Positions 1-9,083 of a stretch of DNA of 64,000 nucleotides are shown here, piece by piece. The position numbers were made by a program, and so were the translations under genes. Within the stretch, counting starts at the first letter, position 1. Each line of letters starts with the position of its first letter. The DNA comes from Pengzhenrongella sp031582905 (lineage in GTDB: Bacteria; Actinomycetota; Actinomycetes; Actinomycetales; Cellulomonadaceae). The notes beneath the pieces were generated by a model. It saw nothing but the letters and a program-made list of their open reading frames with translations, was not told the DNA's origin and made no database searches. The stretch spans positions 992,001 to 1,056,000 of the forward strand of contig NZ_CP133990.1 of the NCBI RefSeq assembly GCF_031582905.1, written 5' to 3'.

Positions 1-12
1 GGAGCGCACCCC

Positions 13-1155
13 GTGACCGCACCCGCCGCCGTGCCCGACCACCGCCCGCAGCTGCCCGGCCGAGACCCCGCTGACCGCCCCGGCGTCGGCGTCGTCGGGG
101 CGGGCGCCATCGCCCGGACCGCGCACCTGCCGGCCTACGCGGCCTGGGGCGTGCCCGTGGTCGCCGTCGCCTCCCGCACCCCGGCCCACGCCCACGACCT
201 CGCCGGCCGCTTCGCCATCCCGACCGTGCACGACGACGTCGCCTCCTTGCTGGCCGACCCGCGCGTCGACGTCGTCGACCTCGCCACCGGACCGGCGGGA
301 CGGCTCGACCTGATCGAGGCCGCCGTCGCCGCGGGGAAGCACGTGCTGGCGCAGAAGCCGCTCCTCGTCGACCCGGCCGAGCTGCCGCGCCTCGAGCGGG
401 TGCTCGCCGTGGCGGCCGGGCGCGGGGTCCGGGTCGCGGTCAACCAGAACGGCCGGTGGGCGCCGGCCTGGCGGCTCGCGACGCTGCTCGTGCGCGACGG
501 CGCGATCGGGGACGTCGTCGGCGTGACCCACCTGCACGACAAGCCGCTGCCACCCCTGGCCGGCACCCCCTTCGACGACGTGCCGCACATGTTGCTCACC
601 GACTACCTCGTCCACTGGCTCGACATCACCCGGTGCTGGCTCGAGGGCACCCGCGTCACGACGGTGGCCGCGTCCGACGCGCGGGTCCCCGGCCAGCCGG
701 ACGACGCCCGCAACCCGTGGGGCGCCACCGTGCACGTCGGGTGCGACACCGGCGCGAGCGCGTCCCTGCGCGTCGTCGGCGACGCCCGCACCCGCACCGG
801 CGGCTGCCCGTTCTGGGTCCACGGCACGCAGGGGACGCTGCGCGGCAGCGTGCTGCTCGGCTCGGACGCGCTCGAGCTCGAGCGCGGCACGACCCGGACC
901 CGGTACGCGCTGGACGGGCAGTGGTTCACCGACGGGTTCGCCGGGACGATGGGCGAGCTCCTGTCCGCCGTCACCGACGGCCGGGAGCCGGAGCACTCCG
1001 CCGCGCACGTCTCCGCGACCGTCCGGCTGGGGCTCGCCGCACGCGACTCGGCCGAGGCCGGCGGCGCCCCGGTGCACCCCGACGGCCTCGTGCTCACCCG
1101 CCCCGGTGAGCCCGCCGGCCGCACGCCGGTGCCGTCCGAGGCGGCGACCGCATGA
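13..1155 (+). CDS. Gfo/Idh/MocA family oxidoreductase
   Basis: A 380-residue NAD(P)-dependent oxidoreductase of the Gfo/Idh/MocA family, which oxidises or reduces sugars, inositols or their derivatives. The N-terminal Rossmann motif GVVGAGAIA lies at about residue 27. The family's EKP motif appears as QKP (VLAQKPLL, about residue 113), so the usual glutamate is replaced. The second, beta-sheet-rich domain is complete. GTG start chosen because GGAG lies 8 bases upstream at the window edge. The stop overlaps the next start (ATGA), so it is translationally coupled to the GH36 gene. The operon probably begins before the window. Substrate unknown; a role in handling sugars released by the downstream enzymes is inference. 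Confidence 0.85.
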   Translation: MTAPAAVPDHRPQLPGRDPADRPGVGVVGAGAIARTAHLPAYAAWGVPVVAVASRTPAHAHDLAGRFAIPTVHDDVASLLADPRVDVVDLATGPAGRLDLIEAAVAAGKHVLAQKPLLVDPAELPRLERVLAVAAGRGVRVAVNQNGRWAPAWRLATLLVRDGAIGDVVGVTHLHDKPLPPLAGTPFDDVPHMLLTDYLVHWLDITRCWLEGTRVTTVAASDARVPGQPDDARNPWGATVHVGCDTGASASLRVVGDARTRTGGCPFWVHGTQGTLRGSVLLGSDALELERGTTRTRYALDGQWFTDGFAGTMGELLSAVTDGREPEHSAAHVSATVRLGLAARDSAEAGGAPVHPDGLVLTRPGEPAGRTPVPSEAATA

Positions 1156-2467
1156 CCGTCGTCGACGAGGTCCCGGTCGGTCCGGGCGCCCGGGTGTACG
1201 CCGAGGGCTGGCAGAGCTGGAGCCCCACCACCTGGTACGCCGCGGACGACGCCGCGCACCGGCCGGAGCACGCGTGGCAGCACCTCATGCGCTTCCGGCC
1301 CGGGGTGGACCTACCCGCCGACGGCGTGCAGGGCGAGGGGCTGCTCGTCGTCGACCCCGGGGACGGCTCTCCCGCACGCACGTTCGGCACGCTGGACGCG
1401 ACCACCACCGTGCCGAGCCTGCGCGCGGTGTGGCGGGGCGACCGCGTCGTCGTCACCGCGGACGGCCCGGTGGGCGCGTGGAGCACCGGGCTCGACGGCG
1501 ACGCCGGAATCCATGACGCCGGAGCCCGCGACACCGGCCTCACCGCGCTCGGGGCCCACGGCGACCGGCTCGGAGCGGCCGCCGGCGCCCGCGTCGGGCA
1601 GCCGCCGCCGCGCGTGTGGTGCACCTGGTACCGCTACTTCGAGGACGTCACCGCCGCCGACGTGCTGGAGAACCTCGCCGCGCTCGACGCGCACGACCTG
1701 CCCGTCGACGTCGTCCAGGTGGACGACGGCTGGAGTCTGGGCACGGGGAGTGGACCCGCCCCCGGCCGGGCTTCGGGTCCCTGCCCGACGTCGTCGCCGC
1801 GATCCGCGACACGGGCCGGCGGGCCGGCATCTGGCTCGCGCCGTTCGTCGTCGGCGTCGACTCCGACGTCGCCCGCACGCACCCGGACTGGCTCGTCGGA
1901 CCGGCCGGGCACAACTGGGGTCAGGACCTCGCCGGGCTGGACCTCACCCACCCCGGCGTGCAGGGGTACCTCGCCGACGTGCTCGCCGGCCTGCGCGACC
2001 TGGGCGTCGAGTACGCGAAGCTCGACTTCCTCTACGCGGGCGCCGTCCCCGGCCCGCGGCGCGACGACGTCACGCCCGTGGCCGCGTACCGCTCGGGCCT
2101 GGAGCTCGTGCGCCGTGTGCTCGGCGAGGACGCCTACCTGCTCGGCTGCGGTGCGCCCCTGCTGCCGAGCGTCGGGCTCGTCGACGCCATGCGGGTCTCG
2201 CCGGACACCTTCCACGAGGGCGGCGAGGACGGGTCCCACGGGCTGCGCGGCCGGATGTCGCTCGAGGCGCGGGCGTGGCAGGACGGCCGGCTGTGGACCA
2301 CCGACCCGGACTGCCTCGTCGCCCGGCCGTCCTTCGCGCTGCGCGCCGAGTGGGCGGCCGTCGTCGGCGCGGCGCCGGGTCTGCGGTCCTTCTCCGACCG
2401 CGTCGCGGAGCTGGACGACTGGGGGATGGACGCCGTGCGGCGTCTGCTGACGGGAGGGGTGCCATGA
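1152..2467 (+). CDS. GH36-type alpha-galactosidase (frameshifted)
   Basis: Retaining alpha-galactosidase-like glycoside hydrolase of clan GH-D (melibiase barrel), about 438 residues once repaired and probably cytoplasmic (no signal peptide). Motifs: VQVDDGW in the third strand region, YAKLDFLYAG carrying the nucleophile aspartate, and RVSPDTFHEG carrying the likely acid/base aspartate. The reading frame breaks just after DDGW near 1731-1736. The same protein resumes with GHGEWTRPRPGF in the next frame, so one base is missing. The short N-terminal beta domain is compact compared with classical GH36 enzymes. It overlaps both neighbours by ATGA, so it belongs to the same operon as the phosphorylase. 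Exact linkage and substrate are unknown. Confidence 0.8.
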
Positions 2468-4149
2468 ACCGTGACGCGCTGGGAGAGCGACTCGGCCCGC
2501 TGGTCGCCGGGCTCTACCCGGACCGGGCCGACGAGGTGCTGACCGGGCTGCTCGACCTCGCCGACCGCTGGGCCCCGCACCTCGGCGGCCGCGGCGACCG
2601 ACGGCCCGACGAGTCGACGAGCTACCTCATCACCTACGGCGACGCGTTCCGCCGCCCCGGGCAGGCGCCGCTGCACACCCTGGCCGAGCTGCTCCGCACC
2701 CACGTGCGCGACGCCGTCACCGACGTGCACCTGCTGCCCATCTACCCGTGGACCTCCGACGACGGGTTCGGGGTCGTCGACCACCGGCGGGTCAACCCCG
2801 ACCTGGGCACCTGGGACGACGTCGCCGAGCTGGGCGCCGACCACGCCGTCATGCTCGACTTCGTCGCCAACCACGTCTCCGCCTCGAGCCCGTGGTTCAC
2901 CGGCTGGCTGGCCGGGGACCCCCGGTACGCCGGCTACTTCCTGGACCCGGGCCCCGAGTGGGACACGAGCAGCGTGGTGCGCCCCCGGACGACGCCGCTC
3001 GTGCACGAGTACCGGCGCCCCGACGGCACGGTCGCCCACGCGTGGACCACCTTCGGGCCGGACCAGGTGGACGTCGACGTCCGCACACCGGCGGTCCTGC
3101 TCGACCTCACCGACGTCCTGCTGGGGTACGTGGCCCGTGGCGCGACGACCGTCCGGCTCGACGCGATCGGCTTCCTGTGGAAGCGGTCGGGGACGACCTG
3201 CCTGCACCTGCCCGAGACCCACGACGTCATCCGGGTGTGGCGTGCGCTCGTGGACGAGCTGTGCCCGGGAACCCTGCTGCTCACCGAGACGAACGTGCCG
3301 CACGAGGACAACATCACCTACCTGGGCGACGGCTCCGACGAGGCGCACATGGTGTACCAGTTCGCCCTGCCACCGCTCGTGCTGCACGCGTTCGTCACCG
3401 GACGCTCCACCGCGCTCACCGCGTGGGCCGCCGGCATCGGCCCGGTGAGCGAGACCGCGACCTGGTTCAACTTCCTCGCCAGCCACGACGGCATCGGCGT
3501 GCGCCCCACCCAGGGCTTGCTGTCCGACGAGGACCGCGCCCTGCTCGTGGAGCGCACCCTGGCGCGCGGTGGGCAGGTGTCCATGGCACGCCGCCCCGAC
3601 GGGTCCGAGCAGGTCTACGAGCTCAACACGAACTACCTCGACGCCCTCGTCCCGCCGGGCGACCCCGACCCCGACGCCTCGGCGGTCACCCGAGGCCTCG
3701 CCGCGCACGCCATCCTGCTGTCCCTGGTGGGCGTGCCGGCGATCTACCACCACTCGCTGCTCGGCTCCCGGCAGGACCGCGCGGGGATGGTCGCCAGCGG
3801 CATCCCGCGCCGGATCAACCGGGAGGTGCTGGACGCCGACCGGCTGGCCGCCGAGCTCGCGTCCTCACCGCGCCGGTCCGGCATGCTCGAGGGTCTGCGC
3901 CACCTTCTCGGGGTGCGGCGTACGCTGCCGGGCTTCTCGCCGTTCGCGCCGCAGGGCGTCGAGACCCGGGACGAGCGTGTGCTCGTCGTCCGGCGGGCTG
4001 CGGGCAGCAAGGACGAGGTGGTGGCCGTGGTGAACGTCAGCGCCGAGCCGGTGACCCTGCCCGGCCTGGGCGGAACGGACGTCCTGACCGGGCAGCGGCA
4101 CACGGCTCTCCGGCTCGGACCGCACGGGTACGCATGGCTGGTGCCGTGA
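2464..4149 (+). CDS. GH13_18 phosphorylase, likely glucosylglycerate phosphorylase
   Basis: A 561-residue GH13 subfamily 18 enzyme, the sucrose-phosphorylase-like group that splits alpha-glucosides with phosphate to give glucose 1-phosphate. The catalytic triad is visible: Asp233 in VRLDAIGF, Glu275 in LLTETNVPH, Asp342 in SHDGIGVR. Sequence blocks such as SDDGFGVVDHRRVNP, SVVRPRTTPL, FLWKRSGTTCLHLPETH and GDGSDEAHMVYQF match what I recall of the E. coli YcjM / glucosylglycerate phosphorylase clade rather than true sucrose phosphorylases. A glycerate kinase follows directly (GTGA overlap), as expected if glycerate is the other product. Substrate assignment is inference from clade and neighbour; subfamily assignment is strong. 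Confidence 0.85.
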   Translation: MNRDALGERLGPLVAGLYPDRADEVLTGLLDLADRWAPHLGGRGDRRPDESTSYLITYGDAFRRPGQAPLHTLAELLRTHVRDAVTDVHLLPIYPWTSDDGFGVVDHRRVNPDLGTWDDVAELGADHAVMLDFVANHVSASSPWFTGWLAGDPRYAGYFLDPGPEWDTSSVVRPRTTPLVHEYRRPDGTVAHAWTTFGPDQVDVDVRTPAVLLDLTDVLLGYVARGATTVRLDAIGFLWKRSGTTCLHLPETHDVIRVWRALVDELCPGTLLLTETNVPHEDNITYLGDGSDEAHMVYQFALPPLVLHAFVTGRSTALTAWAAGIGPVSETATWFNFLASHDGIGVRPTQGLLSDEDRALLVERTLARGGQVSMARRPDGSEQVYELNTNYLDALVPPGDPDPDASAVTRGLAAHAILLSLVGVPAIYHHSLLGSRQDRAGMVASGIPRRINREVLDADRLAAELASSPRRSGMLEGLRHLLGVRRTLPGFSPFAPQGVETRDERVLVVRRAAGSKDEVVAVVNVSAEPVTLPGLGGTDVLTGQRHTALRLGPHGYAWLVP

Positions 4150-5274
4150 CCCGCGTCCTCGTCGCGCTCGACTCGTTCAAGGGCAGCGTGGACAGCGCGT
4201 CCGCGGGCCGCGCGGTGCGCGACGGTGTGCTCGCCGCCGACCCGACCGCGGACGTCCGGGTGCTGCAGGTCGCCGACGGCGGGGAGGGCACCCTCGCGGC
4301 GATCCACGCCGGGCGCGGGGGTGCGGGTGCCGGTGGACACCGTCGACGCGCTGGGCCGCCCCGTCCGGGCGGACCTCCTGCGCCTCGACGACGGGACGTA
4401 CGTCGTGGAGGCGGCGTCGTCCCTCGGTCTGCCGCTCGTGGGCGCCGTCGACGCGACCGTCCCGCCCCGCGCCTCCTCGGCCGGGCTCGGGATGCAGCTG
4501 CGGCACGCGCTCGCCGCCGGGGCGACCCGGGTGCTGGTCGGGCTGGGCGGGACCGCGACGACCGACGGCGGGGCCGGTCTGCTCGCGGCCCTCGGGGTCC
4601 GGCTGTCCCCGGCGGCGACCGCGGGCCGTAACCCGCTGTGGGACCTCGACGACCTCGACGCGTCGACCCTGCCGGACCTCGCCGCGGTGGACCTCGTCGC
4701 GCTCACCGACGTGACCAACCCCCTGCTCGGGCCGGCCGGCGCGGCCGCGGTGTTCGGACCCCAGAAGGGCGCCACCGCCGAGCAGGTCGCCCACCTGGAG
4801 GCGCGGCTGGCCCGGTGGGCGACGGTGCTGGGCACGGCGACCGGCCGGGACCTCGACCGGCCGGGTGCGGGGGCAGCCGGCGGGACCGGGGCCGCGGTGC
4901 TCGCGCTCGGCGGCCGGATCGAGCCCGGCTTCGACGCCGTCGCCCGCGAGTCCGGGCTCGACGACGCGCTCGCCGGCGGCGTCGACCTCGTGGTGACCGG
5001 GGAGGGGTGCCTGGACGCGCAGACCGCGCACGGCAAGGCGCCGGCCGGGGTGGCGCGGCGCGGGCGGGTGGCGGGCGGCGTCGTCGTCGGGCTGGCCGGG
5101 CGGGTCGACCACCCGCTGGGCGCCACCGGCGACCTGTTCGACGCCGTCCTGCCCATCCACACCCGGCCGCTGCCGCTGGCCGAGGCGCTCGACCCGGCGG
5201 TCGCCGCCGCTGCGCTCCGCGACACGGCGACCCAGGCCATGCGGCTGTACCGAGCCGGGCGCGACCACCGCTGA
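4146..5274 (+). CDS. Glycerate kinase (GarK/GlxK family, frameshifted)
   Basis: Glycerate 2-kinase family, about 375 residues after repair; phosphorylates D-glycerate for entry into glycolysis. Family signatures: VLVALDSFKGS at the N terminus, VADGGEGTL, VGLGGTATTDGG, LTDVTNPLLGPAGAA, FGPQKGA and VTGEGCLDAQT. GTG start at 4146 is preferred because it overlaps the phosphorylase stop; an in-frame ATG lies at 4134. The frame shifts at a G5 run (4317-4321); removing one G restores IHAGRGVRVPVDTVDA, so this is the one insertion-type error in the window. Its place after a probable glucosylglycerate phosphorylase suggests it uses the released glycerate. It converges with urtE, 34 bases away. Confidence 0.85.
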
Positions 5275-5308
5275 CGGCGCGGTCGCCGACCAGCCGCCCC
5301 GACCGGGG

Positions 5309-6004
5309 TCAGATCGCCATGGCCGCCCGGACGAGCCCCTCGCGCTCCTCGCCACCGACGCCGGTGTCCACCACGTGCCCGGACTCCAGCACGTAGTACC
5401 GCTGGGCGGCGGCGAGCGCGAAGCCGACGTGCTGCTCCACGAGCAGCACCGACAGCCCGCCGGCGTCGGTCAGGGTGAGGATCGCGTCCTCGATCTCGGC
5501 GACGACGGAGGGCTGGATGCCCTCGGTCGGCTCGTCGAGGATGAGCAGCCGGGGCCCGGTGATCAGCGCGCGGGCGATCGCGAGCTGCTGGCGCTGGCCG
5601 CCGGACAGCAGACCGGCCCGCCGCCCCAGCAGCTCGCGCAGCGCGGGGAACAGGTCCAGCGCGTCGGCCATCCGTGCGGCCCCGCCGGCCGGGGACGCGT
5701 CCGCGACGAGCTGCAGGTTCTCCCGCGCGGTGAGCTGCCCGAACGACTGCTGACCCTGCGGCACGTAGGCGAGCCCGCGCCGCACCCGTGCGCTGGGCCG
5801 CAGCCGGGCGATGTCCTCGCCATCGAGCAGCACGGCCCCGGCCTGCGGGCGCAGCAGCCCGACGACGGCGCGCAGCAGCGTCGTCTTGCCCGCCCCGTTG
5901 TGCCCCATGACGGCGACGACGGCGTCGTCCGGCACCTCGAGGTCGACGCCGTGGACGACCGACGTGCGGCCGTAGCCGACGCGCAGCCCGGTGAGCTGGA
6001 GCAT
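5309..6004 (-). CDS. urtE: Urea ABC transporter ATP-binding protein UrtE
   Basis: A 231-residue ATPase of the branched-chain-amino-acid (LivF-like) type. Walker A GHNGAGKTTLL, Q-loop PQGQQSF, signature LSGGQRQQLAIARAL and Walker B LLILDEPTEGIQPS are all present; DEPTEGIQPS is characteristic of UrtE. With UrtD it powers urea import through UrtB and UrtC. Its ATG overlaps the urtD stop (ATGA), and it is the last gene of the urtABCDE operon, which lies back to back with the urease operon. Reading frame intact. Confidence 0.95.
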   Translation of the reverse strand: MLQLTGLRVGYGRTSVVHGVDLEVPDDAVVAVMGHNGAGKTTLLRAVVGLLRPQAGAVLLDGEDIARLRPSARVRRGLAYVPQGQQSFGQLTARENLQLVADASPAGGAARMADALDLFPALRELLGRRAGLLSGGQRQQLAIARALITGPRLLILDEPTEGIQPSVVAEIEDAILTLTDAGGLSVLLVEQHVGFALAAAQRYYVLESGHVVDTGVGGEEREGLVRAAMAI

Positions 6005-6867
6005 CACGACACCTCCGTGCGGGTGGGGGATCCGGCCGAGGCTGCCGACCGGGCGGGCAGGGGAGTGCTGGTGGCACCGGCGACGGGCGTGCCGCCGCGC
6101 CGGCGTCGGCCGCGGGTGCCGCCGCCGGAGCCGAGGTACACCTCGACGACGCGCGGGTCGGCCTGCACCTCCGCGACGGTGCCCTCGGCCAGCACCCGCC
6201 CCTGGTGCAGCACCGTGACCGAGGAGGCGTACCGGCGCAGGAATTCCATGTCGTGCTCGACGACGACCACCGTGCGCTGCACCCCGATGCGGTGCAGCAG
6301 CTCGCCGGTCTGCTCGCGCTCGGCGTGGCTCATCCCGGCGACCGGCTCGTCGAGGAGCAGCAGCCGGGCGTCCTGGACGATGAGCATGCCGATCTCGAGC
6401 CACTGCTTCTGGCCGTGCGCGAGCATCCCGGCCGGGGAGTCCCGCAGGGCGGCCAGGCCGATGGTCTCCAGCGCCTCCTCGACCTCGGGCGACACCGAGG
6501 CCCGGCGCCGCAGCAGCGACCCCGGGCGGCGCCCCGCGCCGGCAGCGATGTCGAGGTTCTGCAGCACGCTGAGCTCGTCGAAGACGCTCGCCGTCTGGAA
6601 CGTGCGCCCGACCCCGGACCGGACGATGCGGTGCGAGGACCGGCCGAGCAGCTCCACGCCGCCGAACTGGGCGGAGCCGGTCGCGGCGGTCAGGCCGGTG
6701 ATCGCGTCGACGATGGTGGTCTTGCCGGCGCCGTTCGGGCCGATGAGGAACCGCAGGTCGCCGCTGGTGACGGTGAGGTCGACGCCGTCGACGGCGACGA
6801 AGCCGTCGAAGTCGACCCGCAGGCCGCGGACCTCGAGGTAGTCGTGGGTGAAGCGGGGGTCGGTCAC
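6004..6867 (-). CDS. urtD: Urea ABC transporter ATP-binding protein UrtD
   Basis: A 287-residue LivG-like ATPase. Walker A GPNGAGKTTIVDAI, the family segment GRTFQTASVF, a UrtD-type signature region LAHGQKQWLEIGM in place of the canonical LSGGQ, Walker B LLLLDEPVAGM and the H-loop VVEHDMEFL are all visible. GTG start at 6867 overlaps the urtC stop (GTGA). The C-terminal 35 residues after VEVYLGSGGG form an Arg/Gly/Pro/Ala-rich tail, longer than in most UrtD proteins and probably disordered. Energises urea import with UrtE. Confidence 0.95.
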   Translation of the reverse strand: MTDPRFTHDYLEVRGLRVDFDGFVAVDGVDLTVTSGDLRFLIGPNGAGKTTIVDAITGLTAATGSAQFGGVELLGRSSHRIVRSGVGRTFQTASVFDELSVLQNLDIAAGAGRRPGSLLRRRASVSPEVEEALETIGLAALRDSPAGMLAHGQKQWLEIGMLIVQDARLLLLDEPVAGMSHAEREQTGELLHRIGVQRTVVVVEHDMEFLRRYASSVTVLHQGRVLAEGTVAEVQADPRVVEVYLGSGGGTRGRRRRGGTPVAGATSTPLPARSAASAGSPTRTEVS

Positions 6868-8110
6868 GACGGCCTCCCGGCGGGCTCGGCGGGCTGGGGC
6901 TGAGGGTCGGGTGGGGCGGGGGCGTGCCGGGGCCCGTCGACGTCGGCCGTGGTGGTGCGGCCCGAGGCGCCGTCGTCGGCGCGCGCGGGGTCGGTGGCGG
7001 GGTCGGTGGCAGGGCCGGTGCGACGTCGCCGGACGGCGGCGCGCAGCCCGGCGAGGGACGCGAAGCCGCCCGGCAAGAACGCGATGACGAGGATGAACAG
7101 CGCCCCCTGGGCGTAGGTCCAGGCGGACGGGAACTGCTCCGAGAGCGACGTCTGCGCCCAGGCGACCGCGATCGACCCGAGCACGGGGCCGAGCAGGGTC
7201 GCGCGGCCGCCGATCGCGACCCCGACGAGGAAGGCGATGGACGGCACCACGCCGACGTCGGCGGGGGAGATGATCCCGACGATCGGCACGAACAGGGCGC
7301 CGCCGATGCCCGCGAACGCGGCCGCGATCGCGTACGCGACCACCTTGACCCGGGCCGGGTCGTATCCGAGGAAGCGGACCCGGTTCTCGCCGTCGCGCAC
7401 CGCGACGAGCAGCTCGCCGAAGCGGGACACCATGAGCTGCCGGACGACGGCGACCATGACGAGCAGCGTGACCGCGGCGATGACGTACAGCATGCGCTTG
7501 TTCACCGGGTCGGCGAGGTCGTAGCCGAAGAAGCTGCGGAACCCGTTGAGGCCGTTGGTGCCACCGGTGACCTTCTGCTGGCCGACCAGCAGGATCGCGA
7601 ACGCCGCCGCGAGAGCCTGGGACAGGATGGCGAAGTAGGCGCCGCGGACCCGCCGGGTGAACACGGCCAGGCCGAGCAGGGTCGCCAGCGCCACCGGCAC
7701 CAGCACCACGAGGACCAGCGTCACCACGGGGCTGCGCAGCGGCTCCCACCACCCCGGCACGGTGCCGTCGCCGTAGAGGAGCATGAAGTCCGGGACGCCC
7801 CCGGGCCGGCGTCGGTCAGCTTGAGGTGCATCGCCATGAGGTAGCCGCCGAGCCCGAAGTAGACGCCCTGCCCGAGGGTGAGCATCCCGCCGCGTCCCCA
7901 GGCGAGACCGATGCCGACGGCGACCATGGCCAGGCACAGGAACTTCGCGAGCAGGTTGAGGCGGAAGTCGGAGAGCGCGGCCGGGGCGACGGCCAGCAGC
8001 AGCACCGCGGCGAGCGCGAAGCCCGCCGGCGCGCGCAGGCTCGACCGGCTCAGGGTGGGGCGGGTCAGGGTGGGGCGACGACGCGTCGTCGTCGAGCTGG
8101 TCGGGGTCAT
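6864..8110 (-). CDS. urtC: Urea ABC transporter permease UrtC (frameshifted)
   Basis: LivM-like inner-membrane permease, about 415 residues after repair, with the usual row of hydrophobic helices (for example LALAAVLLLAVAPAALS and the GIGLAWGRGGMLTLGQGVYFG region). The frame breaks at a C5 run (7798-7802). Restoring one C joins LKLTDAGPG to GVPDFMLLYGDGTVPGWW, which is the normal UrtC order. The ATG overlaps the urtB stop. The C terminus after about residue 360 is a Thr/Asp/Pro-rich hydrophilic tail. With UrtB it forms the urea channel. I treat the break as a sequencing error because flanking conservation is complete. Confidence 0.92.
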
Positions 8111-8990
8111 GCCAGGCTCCTCGTCCGGACCTGCACCAGGCCCTGCGGTCGCGCCTGGAGGAAGGCGACGATGACGACGAACACGAGCACCTTGGCGATG
8201 CTCGCCGTCGTCGAGTACTCGATGCCGGCCTGGAGCAGGCCGAGGGCGAACGCCGCGATCACGGTGCCCTTGAGCTGCCCGATGCCGCCGGCGACGACGA
8301 CGAGGAAGGCGTCGACGATGTAGTTGATGCCCAGCGTGGGGCCGACCGAGCCGAGCAGCGTCAGCACGACGCCGGCGACACCCGCCAGGCCCGACCCGAT
8401 GAAGAAGGTCAGCCGGTCCGTCGCCCGGGTGGAGATGCCGGACGTCTCCGCGAGGTCGCGGTTCGTCACCGTGGCGCGGATGCGCCGGCCGAGGGGGTCA
8501 GCTTGAGCACCAGGGACAGCGCGACGACGCAGACGATCGCGACGGCGATGATGAACAGCCGCGTCTTGGGGACCGCCAGGCCCAGCACCTCGACGGCGCC
8601 GGACAGCCAGCTGGGCGCCCGCACGTCGACGTTCGGCGCGCCGAACACGTCGCGGGCCACCTGCTGCAGCACGAGAGCCACACCCCAGGTGACCAGGAGC
8701 GTGTCGAGTGGTCGCTTGTACATCCGGGAGATCAGCGTCACCTCGAGCAGAAGGCCGAGCAGGCCGCCGACGACGAACCCGACCGGCAGCGACACCAGGA
8801 GCGAGAGACCGGCGTCACCGAGCAGGCCCTGGACGACGAAGGCGGTGTAGGCGCCCGCCATCATGAACTCGCCGTGCGCCATGTTGATGACGCCCATCTG
8901 GCCGAACGTCAGGGCCAAGCCGAGCGCGGCGAGCAGCAGGACCGAGCCGACGCTCAGGCCGGCGAACAGCTGGGAGAGCAGCGCGTCCAT
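8107..8990 (-). CDS. urtB: Urea ABC transporter permease UrtB (frameshifted)
   Basis: LivH-like permease, about 294 residues after repair. The N-terminal half contains LALTFGQMGVINMAHGEFMMAG, typical of the family (quoted in part: GQMGVINMAHGEF). The C-terminal half contains TFFIGSGLAGVAGV and GGIGQLKGTVIAA. The two halves sit in different frames, joined at a G5 run (8493-8497); adding one base restores KLTPLGRRIRATVTNRDLAE. The ATG at 8990 has a very strong Shine-Dalgarno AGGAGG four bases upstream. It follows urtA after about 90 bases and begins the coupled urtBCDE block. Confidence 0.93.
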
Positions 8991-9083
8991 CTCGCCTCCT
9001 TTCCGTGGGGGCCCGGCCCGGCGCACGGGGCGCCGGGCCGGGCGGGGGTCAGACGGGTGGTGACCCGGGGAGCGGGCGAGGCG

